A DNA stretch of 64,000 nt. Origin: Cyathus striatus (lineage: Eukaryota > Basidiomycota > Agaricomycetes > Agaricales > Nidulariaceae). The notes under the pieces were generated by a model. It was not told where the DNA came from, did not search any database, and saw only the letters and a program-made list of their open reading frames with translations. Of this stretch, positions 1 to 10,647 are shown one piece after another. The stretch is from contig JAOVFP010000001.1 of NCBI GenBank assembly GCA_025738555.1, positions 8,556,001 through 8,620,000 on the forward strand. Reading direction: 5' to 3'. The first letter of the stretch is position 1. Every line of letters begins with the position of its first letter. A program made the translations under genes and the position numbers.

Positions 1-2255
1 ACAGTGTTGTGGTTGAAGCCTCTACCCCCCTTCTACTTCAATATGACCAACAACCCCAACAATTCCTGGATGACCACAACAACCCCCATTACAATCCTAC
101 ATGCTCCAATGTCCTTCTCAGTCCCAGTGAGCCTTAGTGCTCATTATAGCCTATGGAGCAGACAAGGAAACAGAGTTTGCACTAAGTAAAGCATATGAGT
201 TGCAAGAGGCATCTAGAATGGAGATGATATGTGCATGTACAGGTGTCAAAGAAAACACATGTGATAAAGCCAATGATCCTGCCTTCATGCTCTTAGTAGA
301 AGAGTTATAGGGTGGTTGTGGTTGTCAATGTGATAATTTTATTATTGTGTATCTCTGGCAGTAAGCACAGGGTTAGTACCAAAAGCAAAACATGTAATAG
401 GTACCTGCTGATTACAATAAGAGAATAGTAGAACTTAAAAAAGGAAACTGAGCACAAGCAGACTTCACTGATGTTGGTGGGAGGTTAGAGGAAGTAAGAG
501 TAAGGAAGAGAGGTACATGCATGAAAAAACCTTCAAGCAAACCTGGAGTGGAGATCAATTGTATCATGTGAGTAATATGTGAGTGGTTGGCTGGAAAAAT
601 CAACTGACAAGTGTGTGTGCAGCTGAGTGCACTGTTGCATGCCCACCTGGCCCCCTCTTCATGTTTTTCTCCTGCTCATTATAGTTGCATTAGTATTCAT
701 GTTAATTTTAGTCACAAAATTCTCCATTTCATGTTACATTACTCAGTGCAGTATATATTATAAGTTAGAATAGGTAGTCATTGGTTGTCTAATGTATATG
801 AATCTATACTTGGCAATTAACTTGGTAGCCAGATCAGTGTTTCAGATTTCCTGATGATGACTTGGTTATGATGAATTGAGAATAAGTGTCAAGATCCTAT
901 TAGCCACTTGTACCATAGCTACAGCACAGGGTCAAGTAAATATAAGTAGTAAAAAATGTATGCACATACTGAGAAGAAAAAACAATGATAAAGAGGGTAG
1001 AGGGAAATGGACCCAGGACCAGAGGAGTTGACAGAGAGAAGAACTGCAGAGGTCACAAGCACCAATGTACATTTGCATTGGTGCTCGTGACTAGCTCAGG
1101 TAATCTGTAGCACTACTATATCTAGTATTTCAAATTTGCCAGTGCAAGATACCTTGAACTGAAATACATTACCTTGCAATAGGTGGCATTGATTATAACT
1201 AAATTGGATTACAATTTATTATATATATTCATGTACACTACATTGTATTATAAGTGAATTATAAAGGGCTATGTGGGTAGGTAGCAAATGTATAGATTCT
1301 TACACAAACTCACCACACAATCCTGTAATCTATTTAATACTACAACAACTTTAACCAGAATGACACCAACTTATCTGACCAATGGTGTGTGCTATGTAAT
1401 GCTATGACATCTATATAATGTGGTATGGATTGGCTCACATGCAACATCAGCTACCCAGCTTGGTGTATGGTTAGATTACTAGATGGGTATTTCCTGATGG
1501 ATTGAAGGCAGGTCATTGCATGGTTGGAAGGTATATAAGGCTCCTCCCAGGATGTTATGGTAATGCTTAATTAGTATACCATCATATTTCTTCAAAGGTA
1601 TTCAACTACCTATTTACCCTCCTTACAAATTTTAATTCTTTACAGTTATGGAAAACCTCAGATTATGGTAGAAGCTATTAGAACATTCTTGCTTAGTATA
1701 GTAGATACATGAACATTGTAGTTATACTGTAGACACCATATAAAGTCTCAGTATTCAGTACACATGAATATTATCTAATTTTACCTTTAACTCATTTGCC
1801 CATTAGCCAACTCACTCAAAATATGAATATTAGATACTGCAATTGCTATCTAATATTAGTAAGGATACAAGACTCACTCTGTATACAAACTTCTACCATC
1901 TTAAGGTCATCACAATTCACTCTGACCACCACATTGATACTCATTATGCACCTTTGCTAACAAGTATCTCTGGCAGTTACTATTCTATGCACTTAGCTAA
2001 ACCAGACATAGTAACTGGTACTCAGCTCATCTTAGACTAAATAACTCAACACCCCTTAAAATCTGGTAACTATAGAACTCATACTAACACATTTATACTC
2101 ATAGGAATACACCACTATTACAGTTCTGAAGGAACCATAACACAGGACTAATGTCAATACTCTTGGATCAATTGATAGTAGGTTTCAATTAGTTTATAAT
2201 TATAAAGTGCTTCATATTAATGACATGCTATAGATTTACCTGTTGAATTATCCCA
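1..2255. other. AT-rich gene-free stretch
   Basis: I see no supportable gene here. The sequence is AT-rich, stops are frequent in all frames and the short open frames have no recognisable motif. The one distinct structure is a perfect-looking hairpin at 1053-1090: two 15-nt arms (TCACAAGCACCAATG and its near complement) with one mismatch and a loop of about 8 nt. It may be a transposon remnant. Confidence 0.5.
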
Positions 2256-2744
2256 ATGGCTTTTACTTCCAATCTGGAAGAACTAGTACTTCATGCTTAT
2301 GCTGAGTCACTTCAAGATTTTGACATACTGATTATTTCAGATGTGAACCCAGCACAATGCCCTACATTTGAACTTCTGAAACTTGTGTTGCTAAAGATAG
2401 TTAGCACAGTTCCTTTGGAGAGTCTCAAGCTGATAGACATAGACAACCTGCAGATTCTGGATATCAAAATTCTAGACCACCTCTTTAATCTGTATTTGAT
2501 ACAATTCAGTAAAGAAAGTTTGACAACTTCTACAATACAGTGCAATGTGGAGATTCTTTCCTTCATTACATTTCTTAACCATTTGGATCTCCAGTGCTCA
2601 GTTAAATGGAAAGGGCACATAATCAGTTCCTTGACAACAGAGCAGAAAAGAACTGTGTGTAAAAGAATAGCATGTGCAGGAAATTATGAAGATCTGCTTA
2701 ATGTGTCAATGAGTTCAAGTTCCATCAAAAAGATTACCTTGTAG
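2256..2744 (+). CDS. hypothetical protein fragment, leucine-rich (F-box/LRR-like tail)
   Basis: This is a single open frame of 162 codons starting with ATG. I cannot assign a family with certainty. The first 120 residues are very leucine/isoleucine rich, with spacing such as LEELVLHAY, LLKLVLLKI, LESLKLIDI and LQILDIKIL. That resembles the irregular leucine-rich tail of Agaricomycete F-box proteins, several of which occur in this window. No F-box, signal peptide or membrane segment is visible, so it would be a 5'-truncated piece if related. Codon use is AT-rich like the surrounding sequence. There is no clear intron signal or neighbouring gene. It could be a decaying pseudogene or a chance frame. 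Confidence 0.35.
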   Translation: MAFTSNLEELVLHAYAESLQDFDILIISDVNPAQCPTFELLKLVLLKIVSTVPLESLKLIDIDNLQILDIKILDHLFNLYLIQFSKESLTTSTIQCNVEILSFITFLNHLDLQCSVKWKGHIISSLTTEQKRTVCKRIACAGNYEDLLNVSMSSSSIKKITL

Positions 2745-3724
2745 AGTAGGTGTTCCACTTGCATGGTGGAATAGACATACTGGATAATTGACCAACTGTT
2801 CAGTCACACATCATACAGGGCCATAAACAGAACAGATTTAGCTGTTAGTCACATGTCACAAAGGCTCATGAACACAGGTACAAGGAAAACAAAAATTGTG
2901 AAATTCCATTAAAAATAAAATGAGTAGTAATATTTAAAACAGTGTTGATACCAATATATACCTCCTGAAGTGTGTAATAAGTATAATAATCACAGTTGAA
3001 AGCCATTCAAACCTATTCCAGCTTAAATTTCATTTACACAATAGCTTAGGCTGCATACAGTTTACTTCAGGTGTCACACATTCTATAGGGCTGTGAACAG
3101 AGGTTTGGACTGTCACACCTGGAGGGGTCTGAACATTTGGTCAAAATTATCCAGTATTAACAAGTCCTGTGGGCACTTTAAAGTCATGTGATCTACAATG
3201 AACTCTCCTCCACCCCCATCTACACAATATATCCCAATGCTCTCAAAATCAGACCAAACTCTCCACAACACCCAACAATATATCATGTTAACAACATAAC
3301 CAAGCACTTGGATACGGATATGCAAAGCCAGGACTACAGAAATTGCTCACTGAACTGGAGATCTTGACATCAGCAAAGCAACATTTTACCTTTTATCTAC
3401 TCAACATCACTACAATCTTTCCCCCTATCCCTATCACCTTCATTTCTCTTCACATTCCCCATACCAAACCCTCTTATTAGCTCTCCTTGAAGCACTTGTT
3501 TATTCTTTTATCACTCATCTAGATCTCTAAAAATTCAGTGAACTTTACCCCCATCATTCTGGCCTGCTCTTAGTCTCTCTTTTCGTGTCTCTTCATCATG
3601 TCTGTTGTCTCTGTCACTCTTTCCTCTATCTTCAGGTCTCACTCATTCAGTATCACTCCATAACTTTATCTTGAAGTTCTGACACTTGTTGTGTTGTTAT
3701 ACTTCTCATTTACATCACTAACAC

Positions 3725-4215
3725 CTTCAACCTTAGGACCTTAACACTGGATGGACACGTCAGTGACTTGCATTCATTTGAATAAGAACCTTCAACCTCC
3801 CATTACCCTCTTCAACCTTAAACAATTTGATCTTCAAGAGAGAGATTATCACTATGTAGTAGTGAAGATAATGTATTCCTTCTGACCATTGTAAAGATGA
3901 AGGTGAGCTTATCACCTAAACAAAGAAATGTACTGGTGAGTCGGTTGAAGGGCTGTTCAACCTGTGGCTTTCTAAGGTGCACAGAGGGGTCGTTAATGTA
4001 ATGGAGAGTCATTGGGGAATGTAATGATGTAAAAGAGATCAGAAACAAGTTCCGAGAGCATTGGAGAGCGGTTTGCAATGTGGAAATAAGCTTTGAGATG
4101 GTGAAAGGTCAAAGATGAATTGATTTGAATAGAATATGAAGGAGTCAGTCGATGTAATCTGGAGTTGAGTGGGGGATAAATTCACTAGGGTGTAAACAAG
4201 GTAGATACAAGCTTT
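3725..4215 (+). pseudogene. decayed LRR-like fragment plus flank, duplicated at 5480-5885
   Basis: A short frame around 3728-3787 reads FNLRTLTLDGHVSDLHSFE before a stop, typical of a leucine-rich repeat strand in F-box proteins. The following flank (3918-4000 and 4170-4240) is similar by eye to 5740-5885. Shared landmarks include a CAAAGAAAT tract, a TCGGTGAA/TCGGTTGAA block, a TCTAAGGTG block and a later TACTTAA/ATTACTTAA tract. This suggests two decayed copies of the same gene end. No complete reading frame remains. Confidence 0.35.
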
Positions 4216-5476
4216 TAAAGAGAGAAATTGAGAATACTACTTAACAAGGTATAGTTCTACCATGTAAATTAGGGAATGTAGGACCATATGATAGACATAA
4301 GTTTTCGAGAGACACGGAGCTGTGGTTCGAGCTGGGGAAATAAATTTTCAGAGAGATTTTGGGGTGGGGAGGCTCGGTTGTTGTGGGAGTGCATAATTTG
4401 AGTTATGGTGGTGGCAGACAGCAAGGGGGTTGAGCGAAGTGGTGAAGAGAACAATAAGAAAGACCTGTAATGCGCAAGCCATAGTTTAATGTGTTGATTA
4501 CATAATGTATGGTCATGTGACCTGGCCACTGTACTTTGCGAAATGTTGAGCTGTCAAAATGCATCGAAATATGTAAAATAACATCATCAGGATTGCCTAA
4601 GGTTATATTACAAGCTGGATCAAAGCTCAACCAAAGCTGGTTATAAGTTATTGTTTGCTCATTGCCATTTTAGTGCATAAGAACCAGACTCCAGTTGACT
4701 GATTTGTAGTTACCGGCGGTGGTTACTTACTTATCCCATGTAAGTAGCTCTGAGACTCTACTGATGTAAACTGTGCACCGAACGTAGCAACAGTTCTTGT
4801 TAGAGTCTGAACAATTGAGAGAATGTAAAATATCATGAAAGAAGAGGCTAATTTCATCAATGCTTTTATATGTTTCCTCTAATCCACTCATCAACAAACT
4901 ATGGAAAGACCTTCCTAGTCTAATATGGACATCTCCAAAACCCAGCTTATACGTTCCAGCTTCGGTATGTCAACATGTGTTGAGTGATAAAAACTCCGAT
5001 ATTAATGTTCATTATAGCAAGCCAATTATAGTCCTACAAGTCTCAATAAATTACCAACTACTTTGCAGGAAATATTCGATCATTGCTTTGACTGAAATGG
5101 AATACAGCATCTGTATAAAGTGGTACTACCTGGACAACAGATCACAATGTCCCTATCACAAGTTTGTTGGACATGGTGTTATGTCTCTCTTTCAATGCCT
5201 CATTTATGATCATATATTTACATCAGTCATCTGAACCATGTTCAGTCATGGACACAGAGATCGGGCCACTGTTCTTTATACATTACCACTCCATATGTGG
5301 TCCATCATGAGATGAGTGGAGATGCTTACTTATATGTGGTGGATGAAATTGCTTGGTGGAAAGCTGTAGAAATAAGAGCCGAGCATTGTATGGAGGAAGA
5401 GATGTAGAAACTTCAAAGGAAATGTGCTCCTCATCTAGAGTCACTTGTTGTCAATGTTGGAGTCTACCTTCCCTTC

Positions 5477-5749
5477 GTGAGTTATTCTCAAGTTTCAGAC
5501 ACCCTTTTCACACTTCTGTTGACATCCCCACAGGCTCATCATTGGGACTTGAATGAGTTGCCCCTACCATCTCTACTGGATACCAATATGTGGCCCTATT
5601 TGACTGTGATTAAACTTCATGAGCTCAACCCTATCACAGTGGACAATTGCATCAAGTGCTTGTCCATGTGCACTTCTGCAACTGATATCACATCTAGCAG
5701 TACTACTGTAAGGGTCAAGGCATGCTTGCACCTCAACAAAGAAATTTGA
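5477..5749 (+). pseudogene. F-box/LRR-type protein fragment
   Basis: A frame of about 90 codons contains WDLNELPLPSLLD, then WPYLTVIKLHELNPITVDN and CIKCLSMCTSATDIT. The pattern of a strand (LTVIKLHEL) followed by a helix with conserved Cys residues (CIKCLSMCTSATDIT) is characteristic of the repeated units in Agaricomycete F-box proteins. The frame is entered from a different frame upstream (5353-5556), so a frameshift or lost intron is likely. It stops before any natural C-terminal end can be recognised. The downstream flank resembles 3918-4240, suggesting a duplicated and decayed locus. The 2.7 kb element at 5951-8696 begins about 200 bp further on. Confidence 0.45.
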
Positions 5750-6720
5750 AATGCAAGTCGGTGAATGTCTGTTCGACCTGGATTGTTCTAAGGTGTCAAG
5801 AGAGAGGGGTAATTTTCACTAAATTGTGAAGAGGTAGATATGACAAATTTATAGTAAGGAGGAAAAAGAATATTACTTAATTTACTAAGCAGATATTAAA
5901 GGGTCCACAGTCACGTGAATTTGAAAACAAAACAAATTTTGTAGTGCAAGCACATCAGTAAAACATGCAAATCTTTCACATGTCTTTTAGGGTCTTTCAA
6001 AAGATATGAAAGACAATAAATACTCATAAAGCATCAAAATCCCAAAGACCACATGGTCTTTCTAAAGCTATGTACCCTTGCTTGTAAAGTAGTGTAATGT
6101 CTTTTAAAGTTTTGTATATCATTGAAAGTCTGCTTCTATCTTTATATATACAATCCAAGTTGTACATTCTTTCAAAAGACGACTCAAAGATGCATGAAAG
6201 TTATTTAAAAGAACTATATTGAAGCTAATATATACAGCATAACAGTACTATAAAGGTCCATATACATGATAACAATACCTCCCTATTCAACATATACAAC
6301 CATTCCACACCTACTTTATATCCAGGGTTCTGTTTGTCGGCTCACTGTCAAAACCCAAAGTGATGTACTAACAAGCCAGAGATAGCAAAGAGGAACAGTG
6401 GCACTACAAGCAAGGACCAATTGATGCATTGCAGTTGAGAGAACTAAGGTTATTCAAGTGACAGCAGAGAACAACAAGACAGCAACATAGACATAGCATG
6501 CAAAGCAATCACAAGAGCGCCAGCTTCATAGTAACAGAGCCAAGAATGAGAACAGAGACCCAGAGAAAAGAAAGTCAAGCTCAGTTGCTCAGAGGATGCT
6601 GGTAATAGAGCCTAGAGGCATGGCACTTGACTAGTGTGGATTCCTGGGTGTCTGTAACAAGAGCAGCAGCAGAACAGGCAAGCATGTAGTGGAGAGAAGG
6701 ATGGACACTGTATATCTCAC

Positions 6721-6835
6721 TCCTCTATGAGATCAGGTGGACTTCAGGTAGAGTTCAGGACTCCAGGTGGACTCCAGGTAGACTCTACCTGGACTCTACC
6801 TAGACTCTACCTGAACTCCACTGAACTAAAGTGCC
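6721..6835. repeat. minisatellite of CAGGTAGAGTCC-like units, left block
   Basis: Short units built on CAGGTGGACTCCAGGTAG switch orientation at about 6783, where AGACTC/GAGTCT steps follow. The same unit recurs in the right block at 7500-7735, so the two blocks are placed symmetrically around the central palindrome. Confidence 0.6.
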
Positions 6836-6916
6836 TAAGCTGTACCTAGACTCTATTGTCACAGTTGTAATGTGTTTCCCACAGTGATCATACTTGTCAC
6901 ACATGTATGAAATGTT

Positions 6917-7348
6917 GGAAAATGTTAGAAAAAGTGTGGTGCCTAAGCTTTACCTAGACACTATTGTCATACATGTGTGAAAGTGTGACATGTTGAAAAA
7001 TGTTGGAAAAGCGCGACAAGTGTGGGAAAATTATGACATGTTTGGAAAAGCGTGACATGTTGAAAAATGTTGGAAAAAATGTGACATATCGGAAAAGTGT
7101 CACATATCAATATTGGAAAATGTTGGAAAAAGCGTGACATGTTTGGAAAACGTTGGAAACAAAGTGTGACATGTGTGACAAGCGTGGGAAAAGTGTGACA
7201 TGTTAGAAAAGTGTCACATATCATAACCATCACACTTGCCAAACTTTTTTCAACATGTCACACTTTCCCCGCATTGTCACACTTTCACACATGTGTGACA
7301 ATAGTGTCTAGGTAAAGCTTAGGCACCACACTTTTTCTAACATTTTCC
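6917..7348. repeat. long palindrome with 74-bp arms and minisatellite loop
   Basis: The left arm 6917-6990 and right arm 7275-7348 are reverse complements over 74 bp with one mismatch, including GTGGTGCCTAAGCTTTACCT. The 284-bp loop is made of variable units of about 25-30 bp containing GTGACATGTTGGAAAA. A transcript through it would fold into a very long hairpin. Confidence 0.8.
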
Positions 7349-7499
7349 AATGTGTCATACTTTTCCCACATTTCCCAACATGTCTCACTTTCACACTCAG
7401 CACTTGGTGTCACACCACTCATCACATAGTGTCACTATAATGTCACACTGAGCATGTTGTGTTACACTCAACATATAGTGTCACACTTAACAGTCCAGT

Positions 7500-7735
7500 A
7501 TTCTACCTGAAGTCCAGTGGCTTAAATCAGTGATTTCCAGGTGATTTCCAGTAGTCCACCTGAAGTCCAGAACTGTACTGCACTGCACCTGAACTCAACC
7601 TGAACTGTACACAGAATAGCAGTACTCATAGTTCAGGTGGAGTTCAGTGAAGTCCAGGTAGAGTCCAGGTAGAGTCCAGATGGAGTCCTGGACTTCAGGT
7701 GGACTTCACTGGACCCCAGGCGGACTCCACCCAAT
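7500..7735. repeat. minisatellite of CAGGTAGAGTCC-like units, right block
   Basis: These units match those at 6721-6835, in mixed orientation, with clear runs at 7640-7690 (GTCCAGGTAGAGTCCAGGTA). The block lies inside the 5951-8696 element. Confidence 0.55.
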
Positions 7736-8696
7736 TTTGTGGAGGAGTGCAATGAACTCAATGGACAGTGGGGACCTCCTCCTTCCATGAGGCAGGGGAG
7801 GGTGTAATATACTTGCAAGACTGGGTGGGAGTGTTGAGGGGGCAGGAGCCTTGGGAGTGAGACCTTTGCGCATAACGGTGGCAGAGGACTTGCACTTGCT
7901 GGAGGTGGTGGAGGCAACAGAGAGAAGACGAGATGTGGAGGCAGAGGTGGTGGGGAGAACTGAGGTGGGCTGGTTGGGAGAGAAGGCAGGCAGTGCAGGT
8001 GCGAGAGTGCAGAGAGTTGTGGGGGGAAGCAATGGAGGTTGTAACTTGTTAGGAATCATTCAATTCTCCAACCCAGGGGCCGGAAATTCAACAGACATCA
8101 CATGTTTGTACCCTTTCATTAACTGGAACCAGATCCTGACTCATTTTAAATCAGAGTTTAAATGACTTTAGCGACAACAAAGTGACAAGCAATTTCATGA
8201 TATCATTTGATGTCATTTGGCAATTCTCACTGATTAGATTGAAATTACTTATAGTAGTGCAACCAGCCCCTTTGTACATACTATAGACTACATAGATATC
8301 TATCTATTCACTGCCAACATTTAGGATCAAATTATAGGCAGATAACTACAAGTAACCAATATTCTTTAGCCCAATGTTATTAGTACCATGAGTACTAATG
8401 ACAAACTAATGTGGTGTCACTTGTGCAAGACCCAAACTTGTGTTAGATCCATAAACTTTATATATGTGCATAAAGCAGAACTTTTAGTCATCTTACTACT
8501 TAGAAGTAAATTAAATACTGAATGTATCAACTGTAAGCAAAATTTCTTTAAAGTAGGAAAAAGATGGACATCAAATATAAATACTCTCAAAAGATGTCCA
8601 AAGACCTAGAAAGCAAAAGACATTGTCTAAAGAAGAAAGTGAAAGACACTTCTTAAAGACAAAGACCCTTAAAGATTTACATGAATTGCTGATGTG

Positions 8697-9059
8697 AATC
8701 GCCTGCTCTACACTACAGCAGACTTACCTTCGTTGGCACCCCCCGTGGCATTTCTTCCGCGATTGTGTAGGTTGAGATTAGGCCTGCGTGCTGATGCGGC
8801 AAAAGTCATGCAGTACTTCTGCCTTCCGCAGCTAAAAGAGTTGAACATAAGTCGGAGTCGGGGCCTGTACGATTATGATGCGCTGGATCGGTTTTACAGG
8901 CAGTCAAATTGCTCCCTGGTGTCATTCCGGTTAAAAATGGATGATAGAGAGCTTAATAATATCGCTAACTCCATTATGCTTCCATGGCTAAGTCATATTC
9001 GTCATGTAACACTATTTCGCGTGGAATATCAGAGGGAACAAAGTCGGGTTTGCTTTTGA
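8697..9059 (+). pseudogene. 5'-truncated F-box/LRR-type protein tail
   Basis: The frame enters directly from the end of the transposable element and runs about 121 codons to a stop at 9057-9059. It contains FLPRLCRLRLGLRADA, CLPQLKELNISRSRG and WLSHIRHVTLFRVEY. These are leucine-rich strand/helix repeats in the style of Agaricomycete F-box proteins. Base composition is more GC-balanced than the element to its left, marking a real boundary at 8696. The N-terminal F-box and earlier repeats are absent, so I infer the gene was cut by the insertion and is now a remnant. The apparent starting Met lies within the element edge and is unlikely to be a true start. Confidence 0.5.
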
Positions 9060-10577
9060 GAACAGACATATCCAGTACGGTAAAGGATAAACTGATAGTC
9101 AGTTGGAATATGATTGGATGGGGGGAGTGTCTTTCGGATAAGTGCATAGCAGACTCGTGTTGAAATGAAACTTAGTTAAATCGATGTTTGTGCCAATTCA
9201 ATCACACGGTAGTACCAACTTTGATTTGTACGTCCACAACGGATATCCACAAGATTTCAAGTTCTGACATGCCAATTTCACTTCCGTTGATAGCTGGAAA
9301 TCTTCTCGCAATGTTTCAAGGCCAATGGTTCTTTATCATACCTTTGATATGTTGTACGGTGTATAAGGAGTTGATAAGGAGGCTGCGTTGAGGAGGCGGG
9401 TTGGCTCTCACCGGGTGTACAATTACGTAATATGTCGCCTATTATGGAACGGAATGGTACAAAGAAGTGCACCTTTATCATAATTTTCGCATTTTTACCA
9501 TACAACTCCCATAATTGGCAATGTATTATGTAACTGTGAACCCGGTGTCTACATAAATCGACTCTTATTTGTCAGGTGGACTGATTGGCTCGGTATCTCG
9601 TCCGCGTTTGTAGTAGTACCGTGCGAAGTTGCATTTTCAAGATTTATTCTCCGCATCCATCCTTTCATCTTTCTTGCATCCTCCCGCGACAGCTCCAGTG
9701 CGTGCCTATTACCAACCTACCACCCCCGCGCAAGTTGCACTGAATGTTCATCTCAATCTATCTTGATGGTCTCCAGATTGACTCAAATCTAATGCGAACT
9801 TGCGAAGTAACCAATGCCGGGGGGCGGTCAATGACTGTTACCGAAATTTTCGGGCGCTACCATATCGTGTCCTACCAGTACTTAACTCCTGGCCGGGACC
9901 CTTGAGTCTAACTCAAGTGACTCTTCTGCCGAAAATATGTCTAAGGAACTGATGATGTGCTGTACAGCGATCTGTTCACTGTCTGCCAATGTCTGGTAGT
10001 TTGCTATACGACAGTGGGAACTTACGCCTCGATTAAGCATGGTCTTGTGGACCTCAAAGACGATAGGCGTAAGTTTCTCGTAGCATCGTGGCTGTACCAA
10101 TGTTCAGCCAAGAGACTACTTTATGTTCGGTGTGTTATTTTAAAGTGAAGCGCATGCGATTCTCCGAACAAAGGAATTACTACTTCTCCTACCTTTTCTT
10201 AGTTGTATCGCGGGATCTATGCACGGGGTCATCCACACTTACCGTTTCTGGGCAGATACTGCCACGACACACTTAATCCTCGGAAGAACAAGACTTGGGA
10301 GCTCCACCCAGCCTTTTTATCGGCGACGGCATACGAGCTTTGTTTTATTTTTAACCAGTACCTCATGTTTCTCACCGCCAGGTCACTTCAAACGCGCGTT
10401 CTCCATCACGTATCTCCCTAGATTATGGATATGTTCGGGGTCGATTGGTGACGCTGACGATGTTCTACTGAGGTACGTGACCTGTTCATGCCGTCCCGTA
10501 TTACTTCGCATTCTTCGTCTAGGTGTCATTTGGATGGGTTCCGTATGGCGGCAAAGGTTGTTACTATTCTACGATCT
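9060..10577. other. non-coding stretch upstream of the sedolisin gene
   Basis: I see no supportable gene. Short open frames such as 10219-10584 have no recognisable motif and no intron logic. The last part should include the promoter and 5' leader of the sedolisin gene. Confidence 0.45.
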
Positions 10578-10585
10578 GGTATAAA
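10578..10585 (+). promoter_or_regulatory. possible TATA element of the sedolisin gene
   Basis: A GGTATAAAGC block lies about 70 bp upstream of the ATG at 10648, a usual distance for a fungal TATA box. No other promoter element was identified. Confidence 0.35.
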
Positions 10586-10647
10586 GCAAAGAACTTTTCT
10601 GTTCTTCTGATTGCGTTAGCTTCTCTCCATACAAAACGCATCACAAA

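Larger units (their letters stand above)
5951..8696. mobile_element. 2.75 kb inverted-repeat element, non-autonomous
   Basis: The left end reads CACATCAGTAAAACATGCAA followed by ATCTTT. The right end, reverse-complemented, reads CACATCAGCAATTCATGTAA followed by ATCTTT. Both ends continue into GTCTTT/AAAGAC-rich subterminal sequence (5975-6060 and 8590-8680). The interior carries symmetrical minisatellites and a 74-bp-arm palindrome (6917-7348). I find no transposase-like frame and no clear target duplication, so superfamily is unknown. The right end abuts an F-box/LRR fragment, which suggests insertion into that gene. Confidence 0.6.

Noticed and set aside
7851..8165. Open frame of 104 codons inside the 2.7 kb element
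   Set aside because: Low complexity, no similarity to transposases that I recognise, and no start or splice context.
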